Assembly: GCA_025370845.1 (NCBI GenBank)
Contig: JAMXFF010000015.1
Coordinates: forward strand, 1-64,000
Source of the DNA: Laspinema palackyanum D2a
GTDB lineage: Bacteria > Cyanobacteriota > Cyanobacteriia > Cyanobacteriales > Laspinemataceae
Direction of reading: 5' to 3'
DNA: 64,000 nucleotides
Below the pieces are notes generated by a model. It worked only from the letters and a program-made list of their open reading frames with translations. It did no database searches and was not told the DNA's origin. The translations under genes and the position numbers were made by a program. The first letter of the stretch is position 1, and every line of letters begins with the position of its first letter. Below are positions 15,961-25,759 of the stretch, one piece after another.

Positions 15961-16041
15961 TAGACCTCTTGCAAAATTCTAAAAAGCCCCCCTTCTTAAG
16001 GGGGGTTGGGGGGATCAATCCGTTATTTTGCAAGAGGTCTA
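15961..16041. mobile_element. 81-bp MITE, copy 1 (downstream of sufS)
   Basis: Perfect 17-bp terminal inverted repeats TAGACCTCTTGCAAAAT at 15961-15977 and 16025-16041. The inside carries CCCCCCTTCTTAAGGGGGG and GGATCAATCCG. No coding capacity. It ends 6 bp from the sufS stop codon and its hairpin could serve as terminator. Copy 2 lies at 17455-17531 in opposite orientation. Confidence 0.85.
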
Positions 16042-16047
16042 ATTAAC

Positions 16048-17310
16048 TTACCCAAATATGCCACCAAAAAAGTCGATCGCCTCTTTTAATGCCACAATAA
16101 ACGCATCAACTTCTTCTGTGGTATTGTAGAAATACAAACTCGCTCGGGCGGTGGATTGTGCGCCTATTACACGATGTAAAGGTTGGGTACAATGATGTCC
16201 GGCACGAATCGCCACCCCGGCTTGATCTAAAATCGTGGAAAGGTCGTGGGGATGGACTGTTCCGCAGGTAAAGGAAGCTAATGCTGCTCGTCCTGAACCA
16301 TCGGCTTGGGGTTGTGGTCCGTAAATTTTGACATCAGAAATGGGGTTGAGTTGCTCAAACAAATAGGCGGTTAACTGTTTCTCATAGTCATAGATTTTAT
16401 CCATGCCAAGGCTGCTGAGATAGTCTACTGCCGCACCCAGCGCTACCGCTTCCCCGATCGCAGGCGTTCCCGCTTCAAATTTGTGAGGCACATCCGCATA
16501 GGTGGAATGGTCCAAAAACACATCGGCAATCATCTCACCTCCCCCTAAAAAGGGCGGCATCGATCGCAACACTGCCAGTTTGCCATACAGGAACCCAATT
16601 CCAGTCGGCGCACACATTTTATGTCCCGATGCCACTAACCAATCACAATCCATTTCCTGGACATCAATCGGCAGATGCGGCATACTTTGGCAAGCATCAA
16701 TTAAAACTTTTGCACCCTGTTCATGGGCAAGAGCAGTAATTTCTTTCACCGGATTAATACAACCCAAAGTATTAGAAATATGCACCACTGCCACTAACTT
16801 CGTTTTCTCCGAAAGCAGGGTTTTATATTGGTCCATATCAAACTCTTGGCTGTCCGTGAGTTCGACAAATTTGAGAACTGCTCCTGTTTTTTGGGCTAAA
16901 ATTTGCCAAGGAACTAAGTTGCTGTGATGCTCCATCACCGTGAGGATGATTTCATCTCCCTGCCGAATATTGCTCACTCCCCAAGTATTGGCAACGAGAT
17001 TAATTCCCTCGCTGGCATTGCGGGTATAGATGATTTCCTGTTCCGATGCCGCATTCACAAATTTGGCAATTTTTTCTCGGGCCCCTTCATAAGCATCCGT
17101 AGCACGTCCACTGAGGGTATGAACTCCTCGATGGACGTTGGCATTGTCAAAATCATAGTAATGGCGCAAGGCATCCAAAACCTGCACCGGCTTTTGGGAA
17201 GTGGCGGCGTTATCTAAATAAACTAACGGTTTGCCATGAATTTCTTGATTTAAAATCGGGAAATCTGGGCGGACTTTTTGAGCTAATGTTTTTTCTCGGG
17301 TAACTATCAT
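16048..17310 (-). CDS. sufS: Cysteine desulfurase SufS
   Basis: A 420-residue PLP-dependent group II cysteine desulfurase that takes sulphur from cysteine for iron-sulphur cluster assembly on SufBCD. Seen: PLP lysine in [11 protein letters not shown], cofactor-site NTLGCINPV and DACQSMPH, active-site Cys in [11 protein letters not shown] near residue 372, N-terminal [11 protein letters not shown]. Full length for SufS. It lies downstream of sufD, but a 364-bp gap with repeats (including a MITE) separates them, so it may need its own promoter here. Copies of one MITE bracket it. Confidence 0.96.
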   Translation of the reverse strand: MIVTREKTLAQKVRPDFPILNQEIHGKPLVYLDNAATSQKPVQVLDALRHYYDFDNANVHRGVHTLSGRATDAYEGAREKIAKFVNAASEQEIIYTRNASEGINLVANTWGVSNIRQGDEIILTVMEHHSNLVPWQILAQKTGAVLKFVELTDSQEFDMDQYKTLLSEKTKLVAVVHISNTLGCINPVKEITALAHEQGAKVLIDACQSMPHLPIDVQEMDCDWLVASGHKMCAPTGIGFLYGKLAVLRSMPPFLGGGEMIADVFLDHSTYADVPHKFEAGTPAIGEAVALGAAVDYLSSLGMDKIYDYEKQLTAYLFEQLNPISDVKIYGPQPQADGSGRAALASFTCGTVHPHDLSTILDQAGVAIRAGHHCTQPLHRVIGAQSTARASLYFYNTTEEVDAFIVALKEAIDFFGGIFG

Positions 17311-17390
17311 GAGCCTGAGTGAATAAAGGATGAATGGGTTGAAAATGTGAAAACAAGCAGTTGTAGAAAATTAAGGGAAAATTATTTGAT

Positions 17391-17453
17391 TTTCTCTCTG
17401 ACGCTGCGTTGGGCAGGCTTCGTCCGTATAGCCCCACCCTTTAGGGTGCGGGT
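17391..17453 (+). repeat. Dispersed intergenic repeat (CTTCGTCCG family), partial
   Basis: GGGCAGGCTTCGTCCGTATA followed by a hairpin CCACCCTTTAGGGTG and CGGGTTATA. Shares blocks with 10446-10541 and 63504-63603. The MITE at 17455 directly abuts its end. Confidence 0.55.
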
Positions 17454-17454
17454 T

Positions 17455-17531
17455 ATACTTGCAAAAATCCGAATTGATCCCCCCAACCCCCCTTAAGAAG
17501 GGGGGCTTTTTAGAATTTTGCTAGAAGTCTA
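17455..17531. mobile_element. MITE, copy 2 (between sufD and sufS)
   Basis: Reverse complement of the element at 15961-16041: GATCCCCCCAACCCCCCTTA onward, ending TTTTGCTAGAAGTCTA. Its ends have diverged more than in copy 1 (ACTTGCAAAAAT against GCTAGAAGTCTA). The rest of the 17311-17674 gap shows nothing further. Confidence 0.75.
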
Positions 17532-17674
17532 AAGACAGAATTGTTATCATGATTTTTTATAGGGTTAAAACAGGGGTTGTAGAGACGCAATAGTTCACGT
17601 CTCTACCTCGATAAACTCCTCGATACTGATTTCACCGCTTCGCCCGTCATGAAAACTGGCGGGTTGTGGCAAAA

Positions 17675-19048
17675 TTAGATACTTTTACAAGCAACACATC
17701 GAGAAATTTTCGCTTGCAAGGCACCGGAGGGTAATTCTTGCAGAATTTCTCCGGCAAATCCATCAATCAGTAAGCTGCGACTCGTCACCGGATCTAATCC
17801 GCGACTCCGCAAGTAGAAGAGTTCATCTTCTTCCAGTTGGCTGATGGTGGCACCGTGAGAACATTTGACGTTATCAGCGGTGATTTCCAGTTGGGGCTTG
17901 GTATCGACTCTTGCTTTGGGCGAGAGTAACAAGGTGCGGTTCAACTGGCTGGCGTCGGTGAGTTGTGCCGGTTTGGGGACAAAGACTTTGCCATTAAACA
18001 CGCCTTGGGCTGCATCATCAATGATACATTTGTGCAGTTGTTTGGTGGTGCCGTTGGGATGGTTAAGCACGATCGCACTGTGAGTATCGCTAACTTGTTT
18101 CCCAGCGGCGATCGCCAATCCATTGAGGGTGGTATAAGTTCCTTCCCCCTGTTGGTACACTTCCAGATGATGCCGGGAGAGTAACCCGCCGGTGGAAACT
18201 GCGGTACAGGAATAATGGCTATCTTTCCCTTGGGCGATCGCCGTCTTGCCAATATGGAACGAGTTGGTACTCTCACGCTGGATTTTGGCATGAGTCATCT
18301 GAGCATTTTCCGCTACCCAGATTTCCGTGACGGCATTGGTAAAATAAGGCGCATTCCCCTTAAAATTGCCGCAGGAATCGTCATCCGCCACCACATATTC
18401 TTCAATCAGGGTGCAGCGACTTCCCCGTTGTGCCACCACCAAACAGCGGGGTTGAACTAACCGGGGTTGTGCTCCAGGAACTGCCATAAATAACAGATGA
18501 ATCGGTTTGTCAACTGCCACATCCTTGGCAATCCACACCACTGCCGCATCCATTAAACCAGCGGTATTCAAAGAAGTAAACACCTCTTTGTTACCCTCAA
18601 CATTTCCCAGGTATTTTGGCAAATCAGCCTGCAAAGATTGGGGTAATTGCCCCAGACTTCCAACAAATATCCCTTCCGGTAACCCAGACATATTGGAAAG
18701 TTCAGGGGAATAACAGCCATTGACAAAGACTAAGCGGCTGTCTGCCATTTCGGGTAACTCAAAAGGCGCGACTCCAGTCGTTGGAATTGCCTCCGGAGGT
18801 GCTGCCTGGAACGTCAATGCCTGCAATCCAGACAAATCCGTAACTCGCCATTCCTCATCTTTGCGAGTTGGCATTGCCAATTCTCGCACCCAGGTTGCGG
18901 CATTATCTCGCACCTGCTGCAATAACGCGGCAATCGGGGGTGCAATTCCATACTCTGGATTCACCACCGGCGCAGGAGAGGCGACTGCCTGCTTTAACAA
19001 TTCATCTAAATAAGACACCTGGGGTTTTTTAGAAACCTCTATCACCAT
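17675..19048 (-). CDS. sufD: Fe-S cluster assembly protein SufD
   Basis: A 457-residue scaffold subunit that pairs with SufB in the SufBC2D complex. The beta-helix core and C-terminal helical part are present (KCSHGATISQLEEDELFYLRSRG near 400-425, ending in SRCVACKSI). I start it at ATG 19048 (MVIEVSKK), whose A overlaps the last base of the sufC stop (TAATG), implying translational coupling; the in-frame extension upstream lies within sufC and lacks family similarity. Third gene of sufBCD. Confidence 0.95.
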   Translation of the reverse strand: MVIEVSKKPQVSYLDELLKQAVASPAPVVNPEYGIAPPIAALLQQVRDNAATWVRELAMPTRKDEEWRVTDLSGLQALTFQAAPPEAIPTTGVAPFELPEMADSRLVFVNGCYSPELSNMSGLPEGIFVGSLGQLPQSLQADLPKYLGNVEGNKEVFTSLNTAGLMDAAVVWIAKDVAVDKPIHLLFMAVPGAQPRLVQPRCLVVAQRGSRCTLIEEYVVADDDSCGNFKGNAPYFTNAVTEIWVAENAQMTHAKIQRESTNSFHIGKTAIAQGKDSHYSCTAVSTGGLLSRHHLEVYQQGEGTYTTLNGLAIAAGKQVSDTHSAIVLNHPNGTTKQLHKCIIDDAAQGVFNGKVFVPKPAQLTDASQLNRTLLLSPKARVDTKPQLEITADNVKCSHGATISQLEEDELFYLRSRGLDPVTSRSLLIDGFAGEILQELPSGALQAKISRCVACKSI

Positions 19049-19836
19049 TATACACCTGCCTTCACCCGATCGGCTTCTACCACCCAATCATATCCCCGTT
19101 CTTCCAATTCCAGCGCCAATTCTTTGGTGCCGGTGGTCAAAATTCGACCCCCTTCCATGACATGAACATAATCCGGCACAATATAATTCAGCAAGCGCTG
19201 ATAGTGGGTAATTGCTAACACTGCATTATCTGCAGAAGATAACTGATTTACCCCATTTGCCACAATTTTCAAAGCATCAATATCTAAGCCGGAATCTGTT
19301 TCATCCAAAATGGCTAGTTTTGGCTCTAACAGTGCCATTTGCAGGATTTCGTTGCGTTTCTTTTCCCCGCCAGAAAATCCTTCATTCACACTGCGGTTGA
19401 GAAAGGCTGGATTCATCTTCACTACGTCCAGCTTTTCTTCAATGATGTCTTCAAAATCAAAGGCATCGACTTCCTCTAACCCTAAATATTTCTGGCGAGA
19501 ATTGTAGGCAACCCTTAAAAAGTCTAAGTTACTCACCCCGGGAATTTCCAAGGGATATTGGAACGCCAAGAAGACTCCCGCTAAGGAGCGTTGTTCCGGT
19601 TCCAACTCTAGGAGATTTTGACCCAGGAAAATCACTTCTCCCCCGGTGACTTCGTAGGCAGGGTGACCCGATAGCACCTTGGAAAAGGTACTTTTCCCGG
19701 AACCATTCGGTCCCATAATGGCATGAATTTCTCCCGCCTTGATTTCTAAATTCAAGCCTTTGAGAATGGGAGTATCATTCACATTCGCGGTTAAATCGCG
19801 AACGGAGAGAATTACTGGACTACCTTCTTTAATCAT
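19048..19836 (-). CDS. sufC: Fe-S cluster assembly ATPase SufC
   Basis: A 262-residue ABC-type ATPase of the SufBC2D scaffold. Walker [10 protein letters not shown] near 43-51, signature [10 protein letters not shown], Walker [17 protein letters not shown], switch His in AITHYQRLL. No membrane part, as expected: this ABC protein works in assembly, not transport. Full length. It lies 109 bp after sufB and overlaps sufD by one base. Confidence 0.97.
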   Translation of the reverse strand: MIKEGSPVILSVRDLTANVNDTPILKGLNLEIKAGEIHAIMGPNGSGKSTFSKVLSGHPAYEVTGGEVIFLGQNLLELEPEQRSLAGVFLAFQYPLEIPGVSNLDFLRVAYNSRQKYLGLEEVDAFDFEDIIEEKLDVVKMNPAFLNRSVNEGFSGGEKKRNEILQMALLEPKLAILDETDSGLDIDALKIVANGVNQLSSADNAVLAITHYQRLLNYIVPDYVHVMEGGRILTTGTKELALELEERGYDWVVEADRVKAGV

Positions 19837-19945
19837 TTCTCTTCAATCAATTCCTTCCATTGAACAACCTAAATCCGAGGGGTAGAAGAGGCGAACCATC
19901 AGGGGCGATCGCCTCTCCTCAATCCAGGGAAACATTCCCACAGGA

Positions 19946-21385
19946 TTACCCTACCGACCCTTCTAACTTCAAACTCAACAAGCGATCGGCTTCTACGGCA
20001 AATTCCATCGGCAACTGATTAAACACATCCTTGCAGAATCCGCTAATCATCATCGAAACCGCATCTTCCGGCGAAATTCCCCGTTGGGCAAAATAGAACA
20101 GTTGATCTTCCCCAATCTTAGAAGTCGAGGCTTCATGTTCAACTTTTGCCGTATCATTTTCTACCTGAATATAGGGGAAGGTATTCGCCTGAGCGTTGTC
20201 CCCAATCAGCATAGAATCGCACTGGGAATAGTTCCGTGCGCCTTGGGCTTTCGGTGAAACCTTTACCAATCCGCGATAGCTATTGGAAGAATTTCCCGCC
20301 GAAATTCCCTTAGAAATAATCGTGCTGCGGGTATTTTTGCCAATATGGATCATCTTGGTGCCGGTATCGGCTTGTTGTTTGTTATTCGTGAGGGCGACGG
20401 AGTAAAATTCTCCCACAGAATTATCCCCCACTAACACACAACTGGGATATTTCCAAGTAATCGCTGAACCTGTTTCGACTTGAGTCCAAGAAATCTTAGA
20501 ATTTTTGCCTTTGCAGAGTCCCCGCTTGGTGACGAAATTATAAATTCCGCCTTTGCCATTTTCATCTCCAGCGTACCAGTTTTGGACCGTGGAATATTTA
20601 ATTTCGGCATTATCTAATGTCACGAGTTCCACGACTGCGGCATGGAGTTGGTTCGTGTCAAACATGGGGGCGGTGCAGCCTTCCAAATAGGAGACATGGC
20701 TGCCTTCTTCAGCAATAATCAAGGTGCGCTCAAACTGCCCCGATTCGCCATTGTTAATTCGGAAATAGGTGGAGAGTTCCATCGGGCATTTGACACCTTT
20801 GGGAATATACACAAAGGAGCCATCACTAAACACCGCCGAGTTGAGGGCGGCGAAGTAATTATCAGCGATGGGGACAACACTGCCCAAATATTGCTTCACC
20901 AGTTCAGGATAGTCCTTGACGGCTTCAGAAATGGAGCAGAAAATCACCCCTTCTTCGGCTAATTTTGCTCTAAAGGTGGTGGCGATCGAGACGCTATCGA
21001 AGACAGCATCGACGGCAACGTTACTCAAGCGCTTTTGTTCAGAGAGGGGAATTCCCAGTTTCTCGAAGGTTTCGAGAATGGCGGGGTCTACCTCATCCAT
21101 GCTATTCAGTTTTTGCTTTTTCTTGGGAGCGGAATAGTAGATGATATTTTGATAATTAATTTGGGGATAGTTGACGTGCGCCCAAGTTGGATCGGCCATT
21201 TTTTGCCATTGCCGAAAGGCTCTGAGGCGGAATTCTAACATGAATTCCGGTTCTTCTTTTTTGGCCGAAATTAATCGGACGACATCTTCATTAATGCCGG
21301 GGGGTAAAGTGTCGGATTCAACGTCGGTGATGAATCCATATTTATAGGGTTGATTAACGAGGGTTTTTGCAGTAGTAGCAGTCAT
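19946..21385 (-). CDS. sufB: Fe-S cluster assembly scaffold SufB
   Basis: A 479-residue core scaffold on which the Fe-S cluster is built with SufC and SufD. Characteristic stretches: [48 protein letters not shown] and the C-terminal [20 protein letters not shown]. Full length for cyanobacterial SufB. Transcribed toward sufC; ftrC lies 227 bp upstream on the same strand with a paired palindrome in the gap. Confidence 0.97.
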   Translation of the reverse strand: MTATTAKTLVNQPYKYGFITDVESDTLPPGINEDVVRLISAKKEEPEFMLEFRLRAFRQWQKMADPTWAHVNYPQINYQNIIYYSAPKKKQKLNSMDEVDPAILETFEKLGIPLSEQKRLSNVAVDAVFDSVSIATTFRAKLAEEGVIFCSISEAVKDYPELVKQYLGSVVPIADNYFAALNSAVFSDGSFVYIPKGVKCPMELSTYFRINNGESGQFERTLIIAEEGSHVSYLEGCTAPMFDTNQLHAAVVELVTLDNAEIKYSTVQNWYAGDENGKGGIYNFVTKRGLCKGKNSKISWTQVETGSAITWKYPSCVLVGDNSVGEFYSVALTNNKQQADTGTKMIHIGKNTRSTIISKGISAGNSSNSYRGLVKVSPKAQGARNYSQCDSMLIGDNAQANTFPYIQVENDTAKVEHEASTSKIGEDQLFYFAQRGISPEDAVSMMISGFCKDVFNQLPMEFAVEADRLLSLKLEGSVG

Positions 21386-21498
21386 AGTCTTAGTTCAGTG
21401 TTCTCTCTAGGTTCGGATCCAGGGCAGGGGTGGAACTGAGTCAACAGGAGGGTTGAATGGGTTCCTAGAACGTCGGCTTAGGGTTAGATACGGGGGAC

Positions 21499-21567
21499 AA
21501 GAAACCGGGTTTCTTCCCGCGATTGGGTACAATTGAGGGATACATTTTGTCAAGAAACCCGGTTTCT
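21499..21567. repeat. Paired AAGAAACCGGGTTTCTT palindromes
   Basis: AAGAAACCGGGTTTCTT (21499-21515) and AAGAAACCCGGTTTCT (21552-21567) frame a ~36-bp spacer between ftrC and sufB. The same pair design recurs at 30205, 32307 and 42015. Confidence 0.8.
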
Positions 21568-21612
21568 CAGGGGTGCCGATCGCCTTAGAAAATTTAAAGT
21601 GTTCGGAAAGGG

Positions 21613-21975
21613 TTAATATTGATTGGTCATTTCGCGAATTTCGTCAAACGAAATGTTCTGTTCTTTGCCCGCGAATGGATTATCATCGGTCAGAAATAAC
21701 ATACAGTGACATTCTTTGCGCTCGCGCATGGGAATGCAGGGACAATTCCAGAAGGTGGCTTTGACTTCGGCTTCTTTGTCTTCGTAGTGGCGACAGGGAC
21801 ATAGGGGTGCACCCAACTCATCCTTGTTTTTCGCCAATCCTTCGATGACGACGGCAGTAACGCCGAGATCGGAGCAGAAGTAGGTCCCAGTGCGTTTGGC
21901 GTACTGCTCAGAAAAGTGCCGCATCGCTTCTAGGTTTTTGTCGGTGGCTTGTTGTGTAGGCTGTTCTAAAGTCAT
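21613..21975 (-). CDS. ftrC: Ferredoxin-thioredoxin reductase catalytic chain
   Basis: A 120-residue catalytic (beta) subunit that passes electrons from ferredoxin to thioredoxin through a [4Fe-4S] cluster next to a redox disulphide. All signature cysteines are present: CPCRHYEDKE, WNCPCIPMRERKECHCMLFL. I use the ATG at 21975 (MTLEQPTQ), since the eight codons before it are not family-like. It lies between sufB and the SufR-type operators, on the sufB strand, so it is probably co-regulated with suf. The variable subunit FtrV is not in the window. Confidence 0.96.
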   Translation of the reverse strand: MTLEQPTQQATDKNLEAMRHFSEQYAKRTGTYFCSDLGVTAVVIEGLAKNKDELGAPLCPCRHYEDKEAEVKATFWNCPCIPMRERKECHCMLFLTDDNPFAGKEQNISFDEIREMTNQY

Positions 21976-22214
21976 TATCCAGGTTGATATAATGAGCAAA
22001 TTTGCGGGGGAGAATCCCCGATTTAGGGGAAGGTTGAGGTCGGATTCAGGCGATCGCCCTTTGAATGAGTCAATCGCTCAACTCTCAGCCAGGGACTGCG
22101 CCCTCTTTACTGGGGAGCAGTTTGCTGTTATCGTTCCCCATCACCAGTCCGTGATCTCCCGTCCTTTGGATTCTTTCTCTTTGCCTGGTTGGGCATCCTT
22201 GCCCTCCGTCTATA

Positions 22215-22288
22215 TATAATAGGGTTAAAACAACACCCGGGTTGCTTAATTCTATTTTAGAATACTTTAGCAACAAGTGTGTTGTCAA
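22215..22288. promoter_or_regulatory. Divergent suf/sufR promoter region with two SufR-type operators
   Basis: Two perfect CAAC-N6-GTTG boxes, 22231-22244 and 22271-22284, with centres 40 bp apart. This matches the inverted repeat described for SufR binding in Synechocystis. Toward sufR: TATAAT at 22215-22220, box 1 just after the likely start. Toward ftrC/suf (minus): TTGACA 22288-22283, 18-bp spacer, TATTCT 22264-22259; box 2 overlaps this -35 and spacer, and box 1 lies just downstream of the start. Confidence 0.75.
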
Positions 22289-22337
22289 AGTCGGCAATAG
22301 ATTTTTTCGAGCGTTTTGGCGTTTGACTACAGGCAAC

Positions 22338-23015
22338 ATGATGACGACTACTCAGCAACCTTCCACTAAAGAAGATATCCTGCAATACCTATTAAAGCAG
22401 GGTCTAGCCACGGCTCAAGAGTTAGCCGAAGTTTTAGATATCTCTCCCCAAGCGATTCGCCGCCATCTCAAGGACCTGGAAGCGGAGGAATTGATTCGCC
22501 ATAAGGCAGTACAGGCGGGGATGGGACGCCCCCAGCATCAATATGAACTCACCCATAAGGGGAAAGATTTCTTCCCCAATCAATATGATGATTTTGCCGT
22601 GTCCCTCCTAGGGACCCTGGCAGAAACGATGGGGGAGGACCAAATGACCTCAATTTTGCGGAAGCAGTGGGAACGCAAAGCCATCCATTACCGCGATCGC
22701 CTGGGAAATCAGCCCTTATCTGAACGGGTGGCGGGATTAGTCAAACTGCGACAAGCGGAAGGCTATATGGCGGAAGTCCATCGGGTGGAACCGGAGGGGT
22801 CCAACAGTGGCGACTGCTTTTTGCTCACGGAACATAACTGTGCCATTTCCACCGTAGCGGAGTCCTTTCCCAGCGTTTGTGGACATGAACTGGAAATGTT
22901 TGAGGCAATTCTCCCGGATTGCACCGTGGAACGGACTTACTGGATGATTGATGGCGAACACCGTTGTGGCTATTTGATTACCCTGCAATCGTCCAAGGTG
23001 CGATCGGTCCTTTAA
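22338..23015 (+). CDS. sufR: Fe-S biogenesis transcriptional repressor SufR
   Basis: A 225-residue repressor of the suf genes that releases DNA when its cluster is lost. N-terminal winged HTH about 8-65 (TAQELAEVLDISPQAIRRHL), then the SufR ligand region with cysteines in GDCFLLTEHNC, SVCGHELE and LPDCTVERTYW. The start ATG at 22338 (or the adjacent 22341) fits the family; the preceding in-frame codons overlap the operators. Divergent from ftrC-sufBCD, with both SufR-type boxes in the shared upstream region. Confidence 0.95.
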   Translation: MMTTTQQPSTKEDILQYLLKQGLATAQELAEVLDISPQAIRRHLKDLEAEELIRHKAVQAGMGRPQHQYELTHKGKDFFPNQYDDFAVSLLGTLAETMGEDQMTSILRKQWERKAIHYRDRLGNQPLSERVAGLVKLRQAEGYMAEVHRVEPEGSNSGDCFLLTEHNCAISTVAESFPSVCGHELEMFEAILPDCTVERTYWMIDGEHRCGYLITLQSSKVRSVL

Positions 23016-23114
23016 CCGCTTCCCGAATCCTCAACCTGTAAGGTTAAGGGTTAAAATCACTTCAAAAGTTGTCGCAACTGCGGCATCAATATTATGCTGT
23101 CTAAATAAAAAACT

Positions 23115-23369
23115 ATGGCCTCTCCCGAACCCTCTGCCCAATTTTTAACCCCAGAAGAATCCTACGCCGTTGATGGGGCTCTGCTGGCATCCCATGAAAA
23201 GTTTTTAACTCGCCTGACCATTTCTTCCCTGAAGTTACTCCGACATATCGCTACAGATTCGGGAGTGGCAATGGAGTCCCTCACCCATGAGGAGATCATT
23301 ACTTGGTTTGAGAAAGATGCCAAGTTGCGTTATGAGCAAGGTCCTGAAGCTGCCTTCTTAAAATGGTAA
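23115..23369 (+). CDS. Conserved-looking small protein downstream of sufR
   Basis: Eighty-four residues, MASPEPSAQFLTPEESYAVD onward, acidic to neutral, helical by composition (LTRLTISSLKLLRHIA, HEEIITWFEKDAKLRYEQG), no Cys and no membrane segment. It begins 99 bp after sufR on the same strand, so it may be co-transcribed. I cannot place it in a named family; the codon use and ATG start look like a real gene. Confidence 0.7.
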   Translation: MASPEPSAQFLTPEESYAVDGALLASHEKFLTRLTISSLKLLRHIATDSGVAMESLTHEEIITWFEKDAKLRYEQGPEAAFLKW

Positions 23370-23392
23370 TGGGGGGGCCGCACCCTTCGGGG

Positions 23393-23856
23393 CTTACAAG
23401 AGTTCACTGCACCTCCGGTCCCCTCCCCTTGGCAAGGGGAGGGTTAGGGTGGGGTCCTCTTGACGGGCGATTCCCTACGGGATAGCTCTGCTTACCGCTC
23501 GTCAGTTGAGGAATGAGTGGGTGGAGACTTCTCGTACAGGCGCGATTGGTGAAGAAAGAGGTTTCTCCAGCCTCCATACAGGTGCTTAAACCGTTAAGAG
23601 TGCTTGAGGTGGCGATCGCCTCAAAAGAACCCCACCCTAACCCTCCCCTTGCCAAGGGGAGGGGACCGGAGTGAACCCTAAAGGTTCTGAAGACCGAACA
23701 GGTGCTTAAACCGTTAAGAGTGGCGGGCAAGTGGCGATCGCCACCTCAAGAGAACCCCACCCTAACCCTCCCCTTGCTAAGGGGAGGGGACCGGAGTGAA
23801 CCCTACAAGGGGAGGGGACCGGAGTGAACCCTGAAGGTTCTGAAGACCGATCGCAC
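23393..23856. repeat. Cluster of GGTCCCCTCCCCTT / AAGGGGAGGG repeats
   Basis: Begins CTTACAAGAG like the element at 9881 and shares its CCTACGGGATAGCTC and CAAGGGGAGGG blocks, but lacks the matching right end; tandem pieces ACCGGAGTGAACCCT repeat at 23671, 23791 and 23818. The remaining 23857-24514 up to pntA holds no gene I can support; a 60-codon minus ORF (24221-24039) is probably chance. Confidence 0.8.
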
Positions 23857-24514
23857 CGTAAACTGAGCGATCCCCATCAACTAATCGGATCCTTTCTCCA
23901 AAACATAAGTTTTTCTACAGATTTGTCAGCAAACAAAGATAAAGTTATCTGAATTTATATTAAAACTCCGAGATAAAGGGGAATTCAGCCGAACAAGGGC
24001 GAAAAAAAAACGCTAATATCGAGGGCAAAGGTTACGGATTACCCCGGTTGACAGAGGAGGGATGACCCATCTAAACTCATCTCGAAGCAGGCCGGTCCAT
24101 TGCGATCGCAGGTCTGCCGCTCCTTGAGACGGTGAATGCTTCGGTTTTTCCTGATAAATTTACCCAGAACAGATAAAAAATGGACAAGTGCGTGGGGATC
24201 GAATACGATGCAAAACGGCAAAAACTTAACCCCAGTTTCTAAGCAATCAGTTGACTGTTGTCATGGTTTCTCAACTTGAAGCGCACTCCCTAACCTCGTA
24301 AAAAGTAGTACAACGGATGTCTCTACCCTTGCTAATAGAAAGCACCATCCCTCCGGGATCAGCCACCCCCCAAAAAATTAGTAAACTTCACACCATTGAG
24401 AGAATTGAGTTCAAAAACCCCAGGTAGCCATCAGTCACCCCCCAAGAGAGGCTACCCCCTGTCTTGTTCAGTCCCCCTCACCCATTTAATGGGTCTCACC
24501 CCTAAGGAGAAACG

Positions 24515-25660
24515 ATGAAAATAGCCGTAGCAAAAGAAATCGAAGTGGGAGAACGTCGCGTTGCCTTAATCCCAGAGATGGTGGCGCGGTTAGTCAAAGC
24601 CGGACTAGAAATTTTCGTGGAAGCGGGCGCGGGAGAGCAATCATTTTTTTACGATGATGCTTACGAAGCCGCTGGGGCTAAGATTGTGGCCGATAGCGCT
24701 CAACTCTGGGGAGAAGCAGATTTATTGCTGAAAGTGGCGGCCCCTAGGGAAGAGGAAATTCACAAACTGCGCGAAGGCAGTGCCTTGGTCAGTTTTCTGA
24801 ATCCCCTGGGTAATCCAGTCATCGTAGATCGCCTCGCCCAACGGGGAATCACCGCTTTCAGTATGGAAATGATCCCCCGGACGACGAAAGCCCAAAGCAT
24901 GGATGCTCTCTCCTCCCAAGCGGCGATCGCAGGCTATAAAGCGGTCCTGCTGGCGGCTGCCACTGCCCCGAAATTCTTCCCCATGTTAACCACCGCTGCT
25001 GGGACCATTCGACCGGCGAAAGTGTTGGTGATGGGTGCAGGGGTGGCCGGATTGCAGGCGATCGCCACCGCCCGTCGTCTGGGTGCCGTGGTGGAAGCCT
25101 TTGACATTCGCCCAGCGGTGAAGGAAGAAGTGCAAAGCCTTGGGGCCAAATTCGTCGAGGTCAAACTTGACGAAGAAACCGTGGCAGAAGGGGGATATGC
25201 CCGAGAAATTTCTGAAGAATCCAAACGTCGCACCCAGGAAGTGCTTTCCGATACGGTAGCGGCGGCGGATATTGTGATTACCACCGCCCAAGTTCCCGGC
25301 AAAAAAGCGCCGAGACTGATTACCGAGGAAATGTTTGCGCGGATGAAACCCGGGTCGGCGATCGTGGACTTAGCTGCGGAACAAGGGGGCAACTGCGCCT
25401 ATACCGAAGCCGGAAAAGATATTGTTCGCAATGGCGTCACCATTGTCGGTCCGATTAACTTACCCGCTTCCATGCCCGTCCATGCGTCCCAGATGTACTC
25501 CAAAAATATCGCCACATTCATTCAGTACATGATCAAAGACAACGCCTTAAACCTAGATTTTTCTGACGAAATTATCGGCAGTACCTGCGTTGCCCACGGT
25601 CATGAAATTCGCAACTCCCGAGTGCGGGAAGCGTTAGAAGTCGTCGGGGGAAAGGTGTGA
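24515..25660 (+). CDS. pntA: NAD(P) transhydrogenase subunit alpha part 1 (PntA1)
   Basis: A 381-residue soluble NAD(H)-binding dI part of the membrane transhydrogenase, which couples proton flow to hydride transfer between NADH and NADP. Seen: N-terminal EIEVGERRVALIPEMV, nucleotide fold VLVMGAGVAGLQAIATARRL, RPAVKEEVQSLGAKFVEV, and IVDLAAEQGGNCAYTEAG. Length fits the separate dI subunit typical of cyanobacteria. Clear ribosome site AAGGAGAAACG before the ATG. A strong terminator follows (25675-25711), before the other two subunits. Confidence 0.96.
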   Translation: MKIAVAKEIEVGERRVALIPEMVARLVKAGLEIFVEAGAGEQSFFYDDAYEAAGAKIVADSAQLWGEADLLLKVAAPREEEIHKLREGSALVSFLNPLGNPVIVDRLAQRGITAFSMEMIPRTTKAQSMDALSSQAAIAGYKAVLLAAATAPKFFPMLTTAAGTIRPAKVLVMGAGVAGLQAIATARRLGAVVEAFDIRPAVKEEVQSLGAKFVEVKLDEETVAEGGYAREISEESKRRTQEVLSDTVAAADIVITTAQVPGKKAPRLITEEMFARMKPGSAIVDLAAEQGGNCAYTEAGKDIVRNGVTIVGPINLPASMPVHASQMYSKNIATFIQYMIKDNALNLDFSDEIIGSTCVAHGHEIRNSRVREALEVVGGKV

Positions 25661-25674
25661 TTTTTGCAGAGTAA

Positions 25675-25711
25675 AATGAAGGATAAACCAAAAAATTATC
25701 CTTCATTTTTT
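25675..25711 (+). terminator. Intrinsic terminator between pntA1 and pntA2
   Basis: AATGAAGGATAA / TTATCCTTCATT, a 12-bp perfect stem with a 9-base loop, right arm running into TTTTTT. Any transcript from the pntA1 promoter would meet it before pntA2. Confidence 0.85.
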
Positions 25712-25759
25712 GTTGTCCAAGTTTCCCCAGAAATTAATCAACCGGAGTATTGAATTAAG

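Noticed and set aside
23393..23730. Minus-strand 108-codon ORF in the repeat cluster after sufR
   Set aside because: It reads through GGGGAGGG-type repeats; the protein is low-complexity (LPLARGGLGWGSF) typical of repeat translation.
24039..24221. 60-codon ORF upstream of pntA1
   Set aside because: No motif, no ribosome site, and it lies in the likely promoter/leader region of pntA1.
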